This document shows, one piece after another, positions 49,799 through 59,409 of a stretch of DNA of 64,000 nucleotides. Numbering within the stretch: position 1 is the first letter of the stretch; every line of letters begins with the position of its first letter. The translations under genes were made by a program, and so were the position numbers. This DNA comes from Larkinella arboricola. Lineage in GTDB: Bacteria > Bacteroidota > Bacteroidia > Cytophagales > Spirosomataceae. The stretch spans positions 1,674,001 to 1,738,000 of the forward strand of contig NZ_QLMC01000001.1 in assembly GCF_003259745.1 (NCBI RefSeq), given 5' to 3'. Under the pieces are notes generated by a model. It saw nothing but the letters and a program-made list of their open reading frames with translations, did not search any database and was not told where the DNA came from.

Positions 49799-51283
49799 TT
49801 AATCAACATCCCACCACACGCGTTCGTTGGACTGAGGGCCAGGGTTTGGAAAGCCGGGGTTCCGCTCGATTTCCTGCGTGACGTAGGCGGCCCGAACCGG
49901 ACGTGTACCGTTGATGCCGACTGCATTCTGCGAAGCCGTCAGTCTGGGGTAACCCGTTCGGCGCCAGTCATTCCAGGATTCCAGGCCGTTGCCCGTCCAG
50001 GCAATCCACTTCTGCGTAATAATCTGCTCCAGTTTTTGCTGGGTGGTTCCGGTGAGCGTCGCCACGTTTGGGTTCGCTGCCAGATAAGCCGCAATGTCCG
50101 CGTCTGAAATCCCGGCCAGTTTCATAGAAGCCGTGATGCCTTCGGTATAAAGAGTTTGCGGATCACCCGGGGTGCCCAGCGTCAGGGCCGATTCTGCCAG
50201 AATGAACGCCCGCTGAAAATTGGTCAGGAGCCGAACCGGACCTTCGCCCTGTTGGCCCGTGACATACGGCGCGTAGCGTGACCAGGTGTTGGTTGGGGTT
50301 GGTAATGCTCCCCGGTAGCCGTTGTCGATGGTTACGTAATCAGCCGCTGGTTTGGTAAAAAACACCGGCAGCCGTGGGTCGGTTTTGGCCGGATTCGCGG
50401 GATCCGGACGTAAAACCTCCAGAAAGCGGGTGCTCATAATCAGTTCATTACTAAACGAACCAAAGACGGCCAAGTTCCAGATGGCACTGGTGCTGCCCAC
50501 GCTGCTCCCAAATTTTACGTTCATGTCCTGCGCGTTGCTGGTGATGTACATGTTTTTGGTCAGAACTTCAGTGATCACCTGCTTGGCCAGTTCGGGTTCC
50601 CGTCTGCTGATGGTGTTCGCGAATTTCAGCAGCATCGTATTTCCGGCCCGTTTCCAGTTGTCGAGGTTCCCACCGTAAATGATGTCGTCGGTGGTGGGTT
50701 TGAGGGCCGATGCCGCTTCCAGGTCGGTTAGTCCTTCACGCACCAGATCAAATAAACTTTGAATACCGAGACTTTGGTTGCCTTTGTAGATGTCTTCCTG
50801 TTTATCCAGCCGGGGTTGCAGCATGGCTTCGCCCTGAAGCGCCTGCGAGTACGGCACATCACCCCAAATATCCGTGGCCATACTGAAGGCATAGGCTTTC
50901 ATAATTTTACCAATACCGGTATACATTTTCGACTCTGACTGGTCAGCCACCTCAATCAGCTTTTGCGCATTAATCAACGTTCCTCCGTAGAGGTCAAAAC
51001 GCCATTGGTTTCCGAAATCAGCGCCGTTGGTATTGAAAATGTCATAAGCCGCCGGGCTACCACCGGCCCCGGCCAGGTAATTCATCAGTACGGAGGCAAA
51101 CCGGTTTAACTCGCCGTTGTTGGCAAAACCCGCTCCGGCCAGCACGTTGGGCAGCAGAACGGAAGGGGTGGCCGTGGCCGAGTTGTTGGGCGAGACGTTG
51201 ATGTCTTCAACGAAGCCGCCACAGGATCCCATCAGCAACAGGATGGGAACCATCAGGAGTTTTTTATACTTGGAAAAGTTCAT
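49799..51283 (-). CDS. SusD/RagB-type nutrient-binding lipoprotein
   Basis: 494 residues from the ATG at 51283 (MNFSKYKKLLMVPILLLMG, lipobox GSCGG). An ATG at 51307 in the same frame overlaps the susC stop by one base (TAATG) and would add eight residues; either start is plausible. It belongs to the SusD-like group with KTDPRLPVFFTKPA, GEGPVRLLTNFQRAFILAES, QKWIAWTGNGLESWNDWRRT. It should form the lid over the receptor encoded upstream. Confidence 0.92.
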   Translation of the reverse strand: MNFSKYKKLLMVPILLLMGSCGGFVEDINVSPNNSATATPSVLLPNVLAGAGFANNGELNRFASVLMNYLAGAGGSPAAYDIFNTNGADFGNQWRFDLYGGTLINAQKLIEVADQSESKMYTGIGKIMKAYAFSMATDIWGDVPYSQALQGEAMLQPRLDKQEDIYKGNQSLGIQSLFDLVREGLTDLEAASALKPTTDDIIYGGNLDNWKRAGNTMLLKFANTISRREPELAKQVITEVLTKNMYITSNAQDMNVKFGSSVGSTSAIWNLAVFGSFSNELIMSTRFLEVLRPDPANPAKTDPRLPVFFTKPAADYVTIDNGYRGALPTPTNTWSRYAPYVTGQQGEGPVRLLTNFQRAFILAESALTLGTPGDPQTLYTEGITASMKLAGISDADIAAYLAANPNVATLTGTTQQKLEQIITQKWIAWTGNGLESWNDWRRTGYPRLTASQNAVGINGTRPVRAAYVTQEIERNPGFPNPGPQSNERVWWDVD

Positions 51284-51306
51284 CGTCAGTATCGTGTGAA
51301 TGTTCA

Positions 51307-54300
51307 TTAAAATGTAAAGCGCAGGTTAACGCCGTAATTCCGGGTGTTGGGCGCGCCGTTCAGATCAAGGCCCTGAATATTACCGGCTCCCTGCGTATTT
51401 ACTTCCGGGTCCATGAAGTAGTTCGGGGCATAGAACAACAAGTTCCGGCCACTGACACCTACGGAAATGCCGCCAAACGGGGTTTTACCAATCAGGCTGG
51501 CCGGTAGGCTGTAATTCAGGGCTACTTCCCGAAGCCGGTAAACCGTTGCATCGAATACGGCGGCTTCCGAAGCCAGGCCACCGAGGTTTGCCCAGTAGGT
51601 TTGGGCACTCACCTGAATGTTGTTGGGTGTGTATGATTTGGAACCGTCGGCATTGGTGGTTTCAATGACACCCGGCAAAATACGCGGCTGCTCCCGATCA
51701 ACACCCGTTACTTTCAGGTGTCCCTGGCCCCGTAAATCAACCGCCCCGAAGGAGTATAGTTGACCGCCCTGACGCGTATCCACCAGCACGGAAAGTGACA
51801 AGCCTTTGTAACTGAAGGTATTTGTTAAACCGGCAGTCCACTTCGGATTCGGGTTAGCGATCACCTGCCCGGCAATACCCGGAACAAACAAACCCGTTGT
51901 CGGATTGATCAGGTAATCGCCCTGGGGGCTGCGGGCGTTTGCCGTTCCGACAATGACACCGTAGGGTTGTCCTAGTACGATGGACGGGTTGATGCCGATG
52001 AACGCGTCGCCGGTAATGGGCGATTGCGTAACGCCCGGTGCGATTTCTTCTACTTTGTTCCGAATGCGGGTGAAGTTCAGGACCAGATCCCATTTAAAAC
52101 CGTTGGCCAGCCGGATGGGCGTGGTGTTCAGCACCAGTTCAATACCCCGGTTGCGCATGGACCCCACGTTGGTCGTCCGGGTGTCGTAACCGCTGGAGTT
52201 GGAGACCGATACGTTAAAAATCTGGTTGGTGCTGCGGCTGTCGAAATAAGCAAAGTCGATGCTGGCCCGGTTGCGGAATAAGCCCAGATTAAGACCTACT
52301 TCGTACGAACGCACAAACTCGGGGGTTAGATTGGGATTGCCGATTCGCTCGCTAATGGCAAAACCCGGCAAACTGGCGCCAACCGAAATGGGGAAGGTAA
52401 TGCTCGCGGAGTTGTTGCCGTAACTGGCCGGTACGTACACCGAATTGAGCAGGTACGGATCAGCGTCCCGGCCAACCCGGGCAATACTGGCCCGAACTTT
52501 CGCGTAGGACAGCACATCCGAATTTAGTTTGAACGCATCCGTTGGCACAAAACTAACAGCCGCCGATGGGTAAAAGTACGTATTGTTGGCCTTGGGCAAC
52601 GTTGACGATTGATCGACCCGGCCCGTCAGTTCCAGAAAGAGGTAGTTCTGATAGGCAAGCGAAAGCTGGCCGTAGTAACCAACTAACCGGCGCAGCGTGT
52701 TGGCTTCAGTACTGGCCGAGAATACAGCTCCGTTGCTGACGTTCTCAAAACCCGGAATGGATAGCTCCTGACTAATAATCGTCGGGTTCTGGGTTTTGCG
52801 CTGGTTGATGTTATTGCCCAGCAAAAGGTTGGCGTTCAGACCTTCCAGGAATAGATTGTCTTTCTGGGCGGTAATGATAAGATCACCGTTCAATTCCGAC
52901 CGGAAGAAAATATCCTCGCGAAGTTCACCCGCTGGTGAACGGGCGGCACCAATAGCGGCCACAAATTTCCGGCGGTCGGTGTAGGTATCTGCCGTGGCCC
53001 GGTACGAAATGTTCAGCCATTTTGTGACATCATAACCGATCTGGATGTTGCCGAAAACCCGGTCGACCTGGCCGTTCAGCGTTTCGTTGTAGACGCTCCA
53101 CAGGGGGTGGTTCTGAGTCGGGTTGTAGTAAATGCTTTCGCCCAGTGCGTTCTGGTAGGGGCGTCCCATCAGGTCATAACTGCGCGGAATCCGGGTCAAT
53201 TGACCGAAGGCACTGCCGCCGTTTCCGCCCGGCGTACCCTGCTGAACGGTTTGCACATAGGTAACGGTACCGTTGATCTTGATTCCGTTGTTCAACCGCG
53301 ATTCACCGCCAACCTGGACGTTGGTCCGGTTGAATTTGGTGTTGGGTATAACGCCTTTCTGGAGGGTGTTGCCCACGGCCAGAATGAAATTCCGCCGTTC
53401 GTCGCCCGACGCGATGTTGAACGAGTTCTGCCAGATGCTGCCTTGCCGGAAAAAATCCCGGACGTTATTGGGATAGGCCTGGTACGGAACCGTCTCACCC
53501 TGCAGCGTCGTGACCTGCGTTAACGGCCCACCGAATTTGGGCCCCCAGGAGTTTGCGCTGGTGTTCACGAAGTTATTCTGCGTTCCCTGACCATAATCGT
53601 TTTGGAGTTCCGCCAAACCGTAGACGTTCTGGACGTTAAACGAAGAATTAACCGTTACTTCGGTCTTTCCTCTCATGTTCCGGCCCGTTTTGGTTGTGAT
53701 GACGATGGCGCCCGCCGACGCCCGCGAACCGTACAAAACCGCAGCAGCCGGGCCTTTCAGGACGTTGATCGATTCGATGCTTTCGGGGTTGATATCGGCC
53801 AGGCGGTTGGCCGGTTGGGAGCCGAAAAGTGTGTTTTCGGTCTGGTTGAGATCATTGCTGAAAATAATACCGTCTACCACAATCAGCGGCTGGTTGCTGC
53901 CGTTGAAAGACGTAATACCGCGGATGTTGATGTTGGTAGAAGCCCCCGGTGCTCCGCTGGCGCTGGTAATGTTGACACCGGCCAGTTTCCCCTGAAGCGC
54001 ATTCAGCACGTTGGGTTCCGAACGCTGGGCAATGGCGTCACCCCGTACATCCTGGGTTGAATACCCCAGGGAGCGTCGGTCCCGTTCGATGCCCTGTGCC
54101 GTCACCACGACTTCAGTCAACTGGCTGGCGTCCGATTTCAGTTGTACATTGATGGTGGACTGATTTCCCGCTTCGATTTCCTGCGTGGCAGTTCCGATAA
54201 AGCTAAAAACCAGCCGGGCATTGGCCGGAACGTTCGGCAAGCTGTAGTTTCCTTCGGAATCGGTGGTGGTACCACGGTTGGTACCTTTCAGTTGGATGCT

Positions 54301-54426
54301 CACGCCGGGGAGAGCAGAGCCATCGTCGGCCGAGGTAACCTTGCCGGTCACCGTCCGATCCTGGGCCAGAGCGGGCAGGGCAAAAAGCACGCACACAAGC
54401 CAGAATGCAGTTAGACATTTGCTCAT
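51307..54426 (-). CDS. SusC/RagA-type TonB-dependent receptor
   Basis: A 1039-residue receptor. Signal peptide to about residue 21 (ALPALAQ), carboxypeptidase-D-like domain about 24-100 (TVTGKVTSADDGSALPGVSI), plug about 105-235 (EVVVTAQGIERD; VLYGSRASAGAIVITTKTG), and the barrel ending NYGVNLRFTF. Unlike the receptor at 2808-6281 it has no STN domain and no adjacent sigma/FecR genes, so it is regulated differently. The substrate is unknown; the divergent amidohydrolase hints at amide- or peptide-type ligands (weak inference). Confidence 0.95.
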   Translation of the reverse strand: MSKCLTAFWLVCVLFALPALAQDRTVTGKVTSADDGSALPGVSIQLKGTNRGTTTDSEGNYSLPNVPANARLVFSFIGTATQEIEAGNQSTINVQLKSDASQLTEVVVTAQGIERDRRSLGYSTQDVRGDAIAQRSEPNVLNALQGKLAGVNITSASGAPGASTNINIRGITSFNGSNQPLIVVDGIIFSNDLNQTENTLFGSQPANRLADINPESIESINVLKGPAAAVLYGSRASAGAIVITTKTGRNMRGKTEVTVNSSFNVQNVYGLAELQNDYGQGTQNNFVNTSANSWGPKFGGPLTQVTTLQGETVPYQAYPNNVRDFFRQGSIWQNSFNIASGDERRNFILAVGNTLQKGVIPNTKFNRTNVQVGGESRLNNGIKINGTVTYVQTVQQGTPGGNGGSAFGQLTRIPRSYDLMGRPYQNALGESIYYNPTQNHPLWSVYNETLNGQVDRVFGNIQIGYDVTKWLNISYRATADTYTDRRKFVAAIGAARSPAGELREDIFFRSELNGDLIITAQKDNLFLEGLNANLLLGNNINQRKTQNPTIISQELSIPGFENVSNGAVFSASTEANTLRRLVGYYGQLSLAYQNYLFLELTGRVDQSSTLPKANNTYFYPSAAVSFVPTDAFKLNSDVLSYAKVRASIARVGRDADPYLLNSVYVPASYGNNSASITFPISVGASLPGFAISERIGNPNLTPEFVRSYEVGLNLGLFRNRASIDFAYFDSRSTNQIFNVSVSNSSGYDTRTTNVGSMRNRGIELVLNTTPIRLANGFKWDLVLNFTRIRNKVEEIAPGVTQSPITGDAFIGINPSIVLGQPYGVIVGTANARSPQGDYLINPTTGLFVPGIAGQVIANPNPKWTAGLTNTFSYKGLSLSVLVDTRQGGQLYSFGAVDLRGQGHLKVTGVDREQPRILPGVIETTNADGSKSYTPNNIQVSAQTYWANLGGLASEAAVFDATVYRLREVALNYSLPASLIGKTPFGGISVGVSGRNLLFYAPNYFMDPEVNTQGAGNIQGLDLNGAPNTRNYGVNLRFTF

Positions 54427-54873
54427 AGATAGGTTATTAAGGAGATGAACGATAATACAGTAATGGTTGGTAAAAGTAAGCCTTAATTCCTAACTAGCAG
54501 GCCGTTGAATAAGTTTGAGGGTTCTTTATTAAAGATACCGGTAAAGCAGTTTACGGTAGTTTCTCTGAGCGGGGTTACAGAGGAAATGGCCTTATTTTGA
54601 ATCCTGTAAGCACTTTCTGAGCAAAGTCCGAAGGAGCGGTGAGGGGTCTTTGTAGAGAAATTTTTTTAGAATTTGGTCAGGAAGTTGATAGGAGTATACA
54701 ACTGCAAAATGGCGGTCAAAAGTAGTAAGCTATTTTTGACAATACAGTTTATAAAATTGGCCTATTTGCAAAAAGCAGTTATAAAATAATGGCTGAGTTC
54801 TGATTCGGTAAAATTTTATCCGTTTCTTTTGTAGGAAATTAAGAATAGCATAGAAGTTACCGCTAAACAGTTT
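54427..54873. other. 447-base divergent intergenic region
   Basis: This AT-rich region between divergent susC-like and amidohydrolase genes shows no coding frame. A minus-strand TACTTTTG (-7-like) lies at 54717-54724, but without a spaced -33 element and 290 bases from the start. Nothing else is clear. Confidence 0.5.
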
Positions 54874-56217
54874 ATGAAAACAGCTACGAGATCAGCACTT
54901 TCTTTTTTCAGTATTGTCTCTCTTGCGTTCGGTTCGGTCAAGGCGCAATCATCCCTGAAGCCTCAGTTGAACAAGCTGGCAGACGGTGTGGAGAAAAAGG
55001 TTGTCACCTGGCGACGCGAGATTCACCAGAATCCGGAGTTGGGAAACCGGGAGTTTCAAACCTCGGCCAAGGTGGCGGCTCACCTTCATGCGCTGGGAAT
55101 GGAAGTGAAAACCAATGTAGCCAAAACCGGCGTAGTAGGTATTCTGAAGGGGGGGAAGCCCGGGCCGGTGGTTGCGCTGCGGGCCGATATGGACGGTTTG
55201 CCGGTCACCGAGCGCGGTAATCTGCCTTTTAAATCAACCGCCACGACAGAATACAACGGCCAGAAAACGGGGGTTATGCATGCCTGCGGACATGATTCGC
55301 ACGTTGCCATTATGATGGGGGTTGCCGAAGTACTAGCCAGCGTAAAGAATGACCTCAAAGGAACCGTCAAGTTTATTTTCCAGCCTGCCGAGGAAGGCGC
55401 TCCGGTGGGGGAAGAAGGAGGGGCGCAACTGATGGTCAAAGAAGGTGTGCTGGAAAATCCGAAAGTCGACGCCATTTTTGGTTTGCACATTAACTCGCAA
55501 ACCGAAGTCGGAACCATAAAATACCGTCCGGGCGCAACCATGGCCGCTGTTGATTTTTACAGCATCAAGGTCAAAGGCAAACAAACCCACGGGGCCGCTC
55601 CGTGGTCGGGAGTCGATCCGATCGTAACATCGTCGCAGATTGTAATGGGCCTGCAAACCATCGTCAGCCGGAACTTACCCATTACGGAATACCCGGCCGT
55701 GGTGACAGTGGGGGCGGTACACGGCGGAATTCGGCAGAATATCATTCCGGAAGAAGTGGACATGATCGGGACCATCCGTTCGTTTACCCCGGAAATGCAG
55801 AAGACTATTCACCGCCGGATCAACGAAATTGCTACGAATGTTTCGGAAAGTGCCGGAGCCAAAGCCGACGTGAAAATCGACGTAATGTATCCAGTTACCT
55901 ACAACGACCCGGCCCTGACCGATCAGATGGTGCCTACGATCGAAGCCGTGGCCGGAAAAAACAACGTGATTATTCGTCCGCTCGACACGGGGGCCGAAGA
56001 CTTTTCGTTTTTCCAGCAAAAGGTCCCCGGCTTTTTCTTTTTCCTGGGCGGTATGCCGAAAGGACAGAAGATAGAAAATGCCGCCCCGCACCACACGCCG
56101 GATTTTCATATCGACGAAAGCGGTTTTGGTTTGGGGGTCAAGGCGCTCAGTCATCTGACCGTGGATTACATGGACCAGTGGAAAGGGGCCGGAACGGCAA
56201 GTGCGAAGAAGAAATAA
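54874..56217 (+). CDS. exported M20-family amidohydrolase
   Basis: A 447-residue M20D amidohydrolase with an N-terminal signal peptide (SFFSIVSLAFGSVKA). Metal ligands are visible in GVMHACGHDSHVAIMMG, in FQPAEEGAPVGEEGGAQLMV and in PHHTPDFHIDE; the dimerisation domain lies about residues 225-335 (KGKQTHGAAPWSGVDPIV). Members hydrolyse N-acyl amino acids, hippurate or indole-acetyl conjugates; the exact substrate is unknown, and export points to periplasmic scavenging. Confidence 0.94.
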   Translation: MKTATRSALSFFSIVSLAFGSVKAQSSLKPQLNKLADGVEKKVVTWRREIHQNPELGNREFQTSAKVAAHLHALGMEVKTNVAKTGVVGILKGGKPGPVVALRADMDGLPVTERGNLPFKSTATTEYNGQKTGVMHACGHDSHVAIMMGVAEVLASVKNDLKGTVKFIFQPAEEGAPVGEEGGAQLMVKEGVLENPKVDAIFGLHINSQTEVGTIKYRPGATMAAVDFYSIKVKGKQTHGAAPWSGVDPIVTSSQIVMGLQTIVSRNLPITEYPAVVTVGAVHGGIRQNIIPEEVDMIGTIRSFTPEMQKTIHRRINEIATNVSESAGAKADVKIDVMYPVTYNDPALTDQMVPTIEAVAGKNNVIIRPLDTGAEDFSFFQQKVPGFFFFLGGMPKGQKIENAAPHHTPDFHIDESGFGLGVKALSHLTVDYMDQWKGAGTASAKKK

Positions 56218-56236
56218 GATAGCGTTATGACAACAA

Positions 56237-56282
56237 AACGCCGGTTGTTATCGGGTCTGTAGGCCGGATGGCAACCGGCGTT
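56237..56282. terminator. hairpin between amidohydrolase and small convergent gene
   Basis: Arms AACGCCGGTTG (56238-56248) and CAACCGGCGTT (56272-56282) form a perfect 11-bp stem that partly overlaps the end of the small minus-strand gene. Weak T-tract only. Confidence 0.55.
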
Positions 56283-56559
56283 CGTGGTGAATGGCAATGC
56301 TGTAGCCGCTATAATTACCAGCAATCCCGTTGCCGGCATCAGCCGGTTTAAAACTGATCACGACGTTGCCTTGGTAGAAAATCTGTCGTTCCGTAAACTC
56401 CGAACCCGCTACCGTTTCGACGGGTTTAAAGCCCAGCGCAATCAGTTCATTCCGTAGGGCCGTCTGCACGGCTTTCGACGGTTGCTGAAAATTCAACAGA
56501 CCCAACTGGCCGTTGCAGATGTATTGAATCAATGTAACGGTTCGGGTCAGCTCACTCAC
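56248..56559 (-). CDS. C-terminal part of a probably frameshifted small gene
   Basis: A 103-residue frame that begins at a GTG overlapping the TGA of the upstream frame (GTGA). It has no signal peptide of its own; the content (NGQLGLLNFQQPSKAVQTAL; LIALGFKPVETVAGSEFTER; QIFYQGNVVISFKPA) looks like the second half of a secreted protein whose first half is the frame at 56556-56768. Either the two are separate coupled genes, or one gene has a one-base indel near 56556-56575. Family not recognised. Confidence 0.5.
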   Translation of the reverse strand: MSELTRTVTLIQYICNGQLGLLNFQQPSKAVQTALRNELIALGFKPVETVAGSEFTERQIFYQGNVVISFKPADAGNGIAGNYSGYSIAIHHERRLPSGLQTR

Positions 56560-56768
56560 ATATAAGGTTGAAATTCGTAAATCGACGCCTGATTTGCCAC
56601 GCTTTCCGACCGGGCTTTTAGGTGAAAACCTTTCATGAACATGCAGGAGTCAAACTGAGCGGTTTTCATACAGGTAATGTCGATCAGTTCGCGCATGGTC
56701 AACCCCTGGGCGAATACGGTATTGCTTAACAACGGGAGAAAAATCGTCAGACAAATAAAGTTTTTCAT
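56556..56768 (-). CDS. N-terminal part of a probably frameshifted small exported protein
   Basis: A 70-residue frame starting with a clear signal peptide (MKNFICLTIFLPLLSNTVFA, cleaved before QGLTMREL). It stops after SIYEFQPYM, in the middle of what looks like a domain. Reading on in the next frame (VSELTRTVTLIQYICNG) would give a sensible continuation of about 173 residues in total. Function unknown. Confidence 0.5.
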   Translation of the reverse strand: MKNFICLTIFLPLLSNTVFAQGLTMRELIDITCMKTAQFDSCMFMKGFHLKARSESVANQASIYEFQPYM

Positions 56769-56816
56769 GCCACTAAGATAAAATATTGTCGCTTATACAA
56801 GCAAATGATACTAAAC

Positions 56817-56846
56817 TAAAAACGACGGCCTAAGCCGTCGTTTTTA
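56817..56846. terminator. terminator after the sugar transporter gene
   Basis: The stem ACGACGGC/GCCGTCGT with a CTAA loop is bounded by A residues on the left and T residues on the right. It follows the transporter stop on the minus strand by about 20 bases. Confidence 0.88.
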
Positions 56847-56866
56847 GTCCATCGAGTTGTCAGCAA

Positions 56867-58111
56867 TTAGTGTGCTTTGGAGAATTTAGCGCCGAACAGG
56901 AAGATAACCGCATAGCAGATGATGGGCAGATAATAGGCCGCGGCCACGTCGTAGTCGGCTACGGCACCCATCGCAAACGGGAAAAAAGCACCCCCGCAGA
57001 CGCCCATCGAAATAAAAGAAGAAGCCTGCTGGGTGTGGTGGCCCAGGTTTTTCAGGCCCAGACTGAAAATCGTCGGGAACATGATACTAAAAAAGAAATT
57101 CAGCATCATCAGGGCAATGAAGGAAGGCCAGCCCCAGCTCTGCGCCACAATGAGACACATCACAATGTTGCAGGCGGCAAAAATGGCGAGCAGCGTATTG
57201 GGGGCGATAAAGCGCATTAGGAACGTACCCACAAACCGCCCGGCCAGCATCAGCGCCATAAACATAACCATGTAATTACCGGCAACGGCGTCCGAAAAGC
57301 CCATTTTTTCGTGGCCGTAGTTGATGAAAAACGCCCACGTGCCGCCTTGGGCCGCTACGTTGAAAAACTGCGCAATGACCGCCCAGACGAAATGCCGGTG
57401 CTGGAAAAGGCTCTTGCCCGGTTCGCTATCGACATTCACGGCCTCCGGATCAACGTCGGCGGCAGCGTGCGGATCGGTCAGCGCAGGCACTTTCACAAGC
57501 GAGAATAGCACCGCAATCCCGGCAATCACACTCCCGATGGCGATATACAGCGTTTTAACCGAAGTCAGGTCGGTGCTTCCTTCGACATTGTTCCGTAACA
57601 GGAAGTACGAGCCAATGGCCGGACCCGTAATGGCCCCGAGCGCGTTGAAAGCCTGCGCAAAGTTAATGCGCTGATCGCTGGTGCGCTGGTCGCCGAGGGA
57701 AGCCACAAACGGGTGGGCTACGGTTTCCAGCGTTGAAAGACCGCAGCCCAGAATAAACAGCGCCAGTCCGAAATACGGAAAGGAAGCCGCGTTAGCTGCG
57801 GGTACGAACAGAAAGGCACCGGTCGCAAAAAGCCCTAACCCCAGCAAAACCCCCATTTTATAACCAAACCGTTTCATGAACAGACCGGCGGGGATGCCCA
57901 TCACAAAATAGGCCCCAAAGATGGCGAACTGAACGAAAGCCGACTGGGTTTTGGTCAGGCTCAGCACATGCTGAAAGTGTTTGTTGAGCACATCGCCCAT
58001 CGTAATGGCAATGCCCCAGAACATGAACAACGAAGTGACGAATACCAGCGTGATGAGGTATTTCTTTTCGGTGAAAGCCGCTGGCTTTCGGGAACTTACA
58101 GTTGATTGCAT
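56867..58111 (-). CDS. FucP-type sugar:H+ symporter (MFS)
   Basis: A 414-residue inner-membrane protein with 12 predicted helices of the FucP/sugar MFS family: SLFMFWGIAITMGDVLNKHF in helix 1, YFVMGIPAGLFMKRFGYKMG in helix 2-3, CGLSTLETVAHPFVASLGD, NFAQAFNALGAITGPAIGSY. It imports fucose, glucose, galactose or another hexose with protons. No sugar-catabolic genes adjoin it. The start is supported by a run of small polar residues before helix 1. Confidence 0.93.
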   Translation of the reverse strand: MQSTVSSRKPAAFTEKKYLITLVFVTSLFMFWGIAITMGDVLNKHFQHVLSLTKTQSAFVQFAIFGAYFVMGIPAGLFMKRFGYKMGVLLGLGLFATGAFLFVPAANAASFPYFGLALFILGCGLSTLETVAHPFVASLGDQRTSDQRINFAQAFNALGAITGPAIGSYFLLRNNVEGSTDLTSVKTLYIAIGSVIAGIAVLFSLVKVPALTDPHAAADVDPEAVNVDSEPGKSLFQHRHFVWAVIAQFFNVAAQGGTWAFFINYGHEKMGFSDAVAGNYMVMFMALMLAGRFVGTFLMRFIAPNTLLAIFAACNIVMCLIVAQSWGWPSFIALMMLNFFFSIMFPTIFSLGLKNLGHHTQQASSFISMGVCGGAFFPFAMGAVADYDVAAAYYLPIICYAVIFLFGAKFSKAH

Positions 58112-58211
58112 GGGTAGAGAATTCGTTACTGTCGATTAGCTATGGTTATGAAACGAAATAAATTGATGGGACAAGGTACGCTTAATTTTAATTTGATAAA
58201 TCGCGGCCAAC

Positions 58212-58242
58212 AAAAAAGCCAACCCGTTTAAGGCTGGCTTTC
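58212..58242 (-). terminator. terminator after the sigma/protease pair
   Basis: On the minus strand, the stem GCCAGCC/GGTTGGC (one mismatch) runs into six U residues. It lies about 25 bases beyond the protease stop. Confidence 0.75.
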
Positions 58243-58265
58243 TGTTTAGCACTCGTACTAATCGG

Positions 58266-59408
58266 TTACTTTTCGTGTTTGAAAACCTTTACCAGGTAAA
58301 CGTTCTCCTGAATCTTCTTGATCTGATCCTTACGGGAAAGCTTGGCCAGCCCGTTTTTACGACTCATCCGGATGGAATTGTTTTTGAGCGAATCCGTCGG
58401 AATGGCGGAAATGGCCCGGAACAGATAATTGGTTTTGATGGCGAATGTAGCGCCTTCCGTAGCGGTTTGCTTGCCGCTGATGATACCAATTACGTTGCCT
58501 TTTTCGTCCAGCAGCGGGCCACCGGAGTTACCCGGGTTTACACTGATGGCGACTTGATAAGCGGTTGAATCACCCCGGAAGCCGGTTTTGGAACTCAGAT
58601 ACCCTTCTCCGTACACAATTTCTTCGCGCGGAAAGCCCAGGGTAAAAACGCGCTCGCCGAGGTCCGACGGACCGGCTTCAAAACCGTAAGGCAGGGCCGT
58701 TTTACTCCGGAACGTGCTGTCGTCGCGAACCTGTAAAATAGCCAGATCGTATTTTTGATCGGCATACACAACCTTTGCCTTATAAATATCCCCCTTTGTG
58801 CTCTGGATGTAAACCGAGTCTGCATCCCGAATAATGTGGGTATTGGTGACCAGATAACCGTCCGGTGAGAGCAGAAATCCGGAACCGGCCACCTGACCGG
58901 GGTTCATCTGCAAGGCGCGTTCGCGGGCGTTCAGATCCTGCAAAATGGCGTTCTGCGAACGACGGATGGCCTGCAAATCCCGGCGCATCATGGTATATTG
59001 TTCCTGTTGCTTGTGGCTCGACTGGTACTGCCGAACCAGCATCAGCGTTCCGAACGTCGTGATGAGGGCAACCGTAGCGGCCACCGCCAGGATAGGTCGG
59101 TAGGTTTGCCACAACTGGCGGACCGTTCCGCCGTTCCGGTGCAGGGGGCGCACTGGCGCTTCCTGTCCGGCTTCTTGCCGAATGGCGTCCATGTCCAGAC
59201 TCGCATGAACCCGGTCCAACCGCTTGCGGAAGTCAATGCGCTGGCCGTACTGCTGCATGGCCTGCGCCAACTGCTGTTGTTCGCGGGCCTGCTGCGCCAG
59301 AACAGGGTCTGACCGGCGGAGGGCTTCAAACTCCAGCCGTTCGGCTTCCGTCAGCTCATTGCGGAGCCATTTGTCAGTCCAATCGGTGAATTTTTGGTGG
59401 TCATTCAT
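58266..59408 (-). CDS. membrane-anchored trypsin-like protease with anti-sigma-like N-terminus
   Basis: A 380-residue protein with an unusual order of parts. Residues 1-100 (FTDWTDKWLRNELTEAERLEFEAL) look like the cytoplasmic part of a Bacteroidota anti-sigma factor; a single membrane helix spans about 105-125 (ILAVAATVALITTFGTLMLV); a coiled segment covers about 130-165; a trypsin-like (S1C/DegP-type) domain spans about 172-335 with the complete triad His191 (VTNTHII), Asp221 (KYDLAIL) and Ser295 (NPGNSGGPLL). No PDZ domain is present. It starts one base after the sigma gene, so the pair is one operon. Proposed role: a self-contained envelope stress sensor that holds the sigma factor (inference). 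Confidence 0.85.
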   Translation of the reverse strand: MNDHQKFTDWTDKWLRNELTEAERLEFEALRRSDPVLAQQAREQQQLAQAMQQYGQRIDFRKRLDRVHASLDMDAIRQEAGQEAPVRPLHRNGGTVRQLWQTYRPILAVAATVALITTFGTLMLVRQYQSSHKQQEQYTMMRRDLQAIRRSQNAILQDLNARERALQMNPGQVAGSGFLLSPDGYLVTNTHIIRDADSVYIQSTKGDIYKAKVVYADQKYDLAILQVRDDSTFRSKTALPYGFEAGPSDLGERVFTLGFPREEIVYGEGYLSSKTGFRGDSTAYQVAISVNPGNSGGPLLDEKGNVIGIISGKQTATEGATFAIKTNYLFRAISAIPTDSLKNNSIRMSRKNGLAKLSRKDQIKKIQENVYLVKVFKHEK

Positions 59409-59409
59409 T

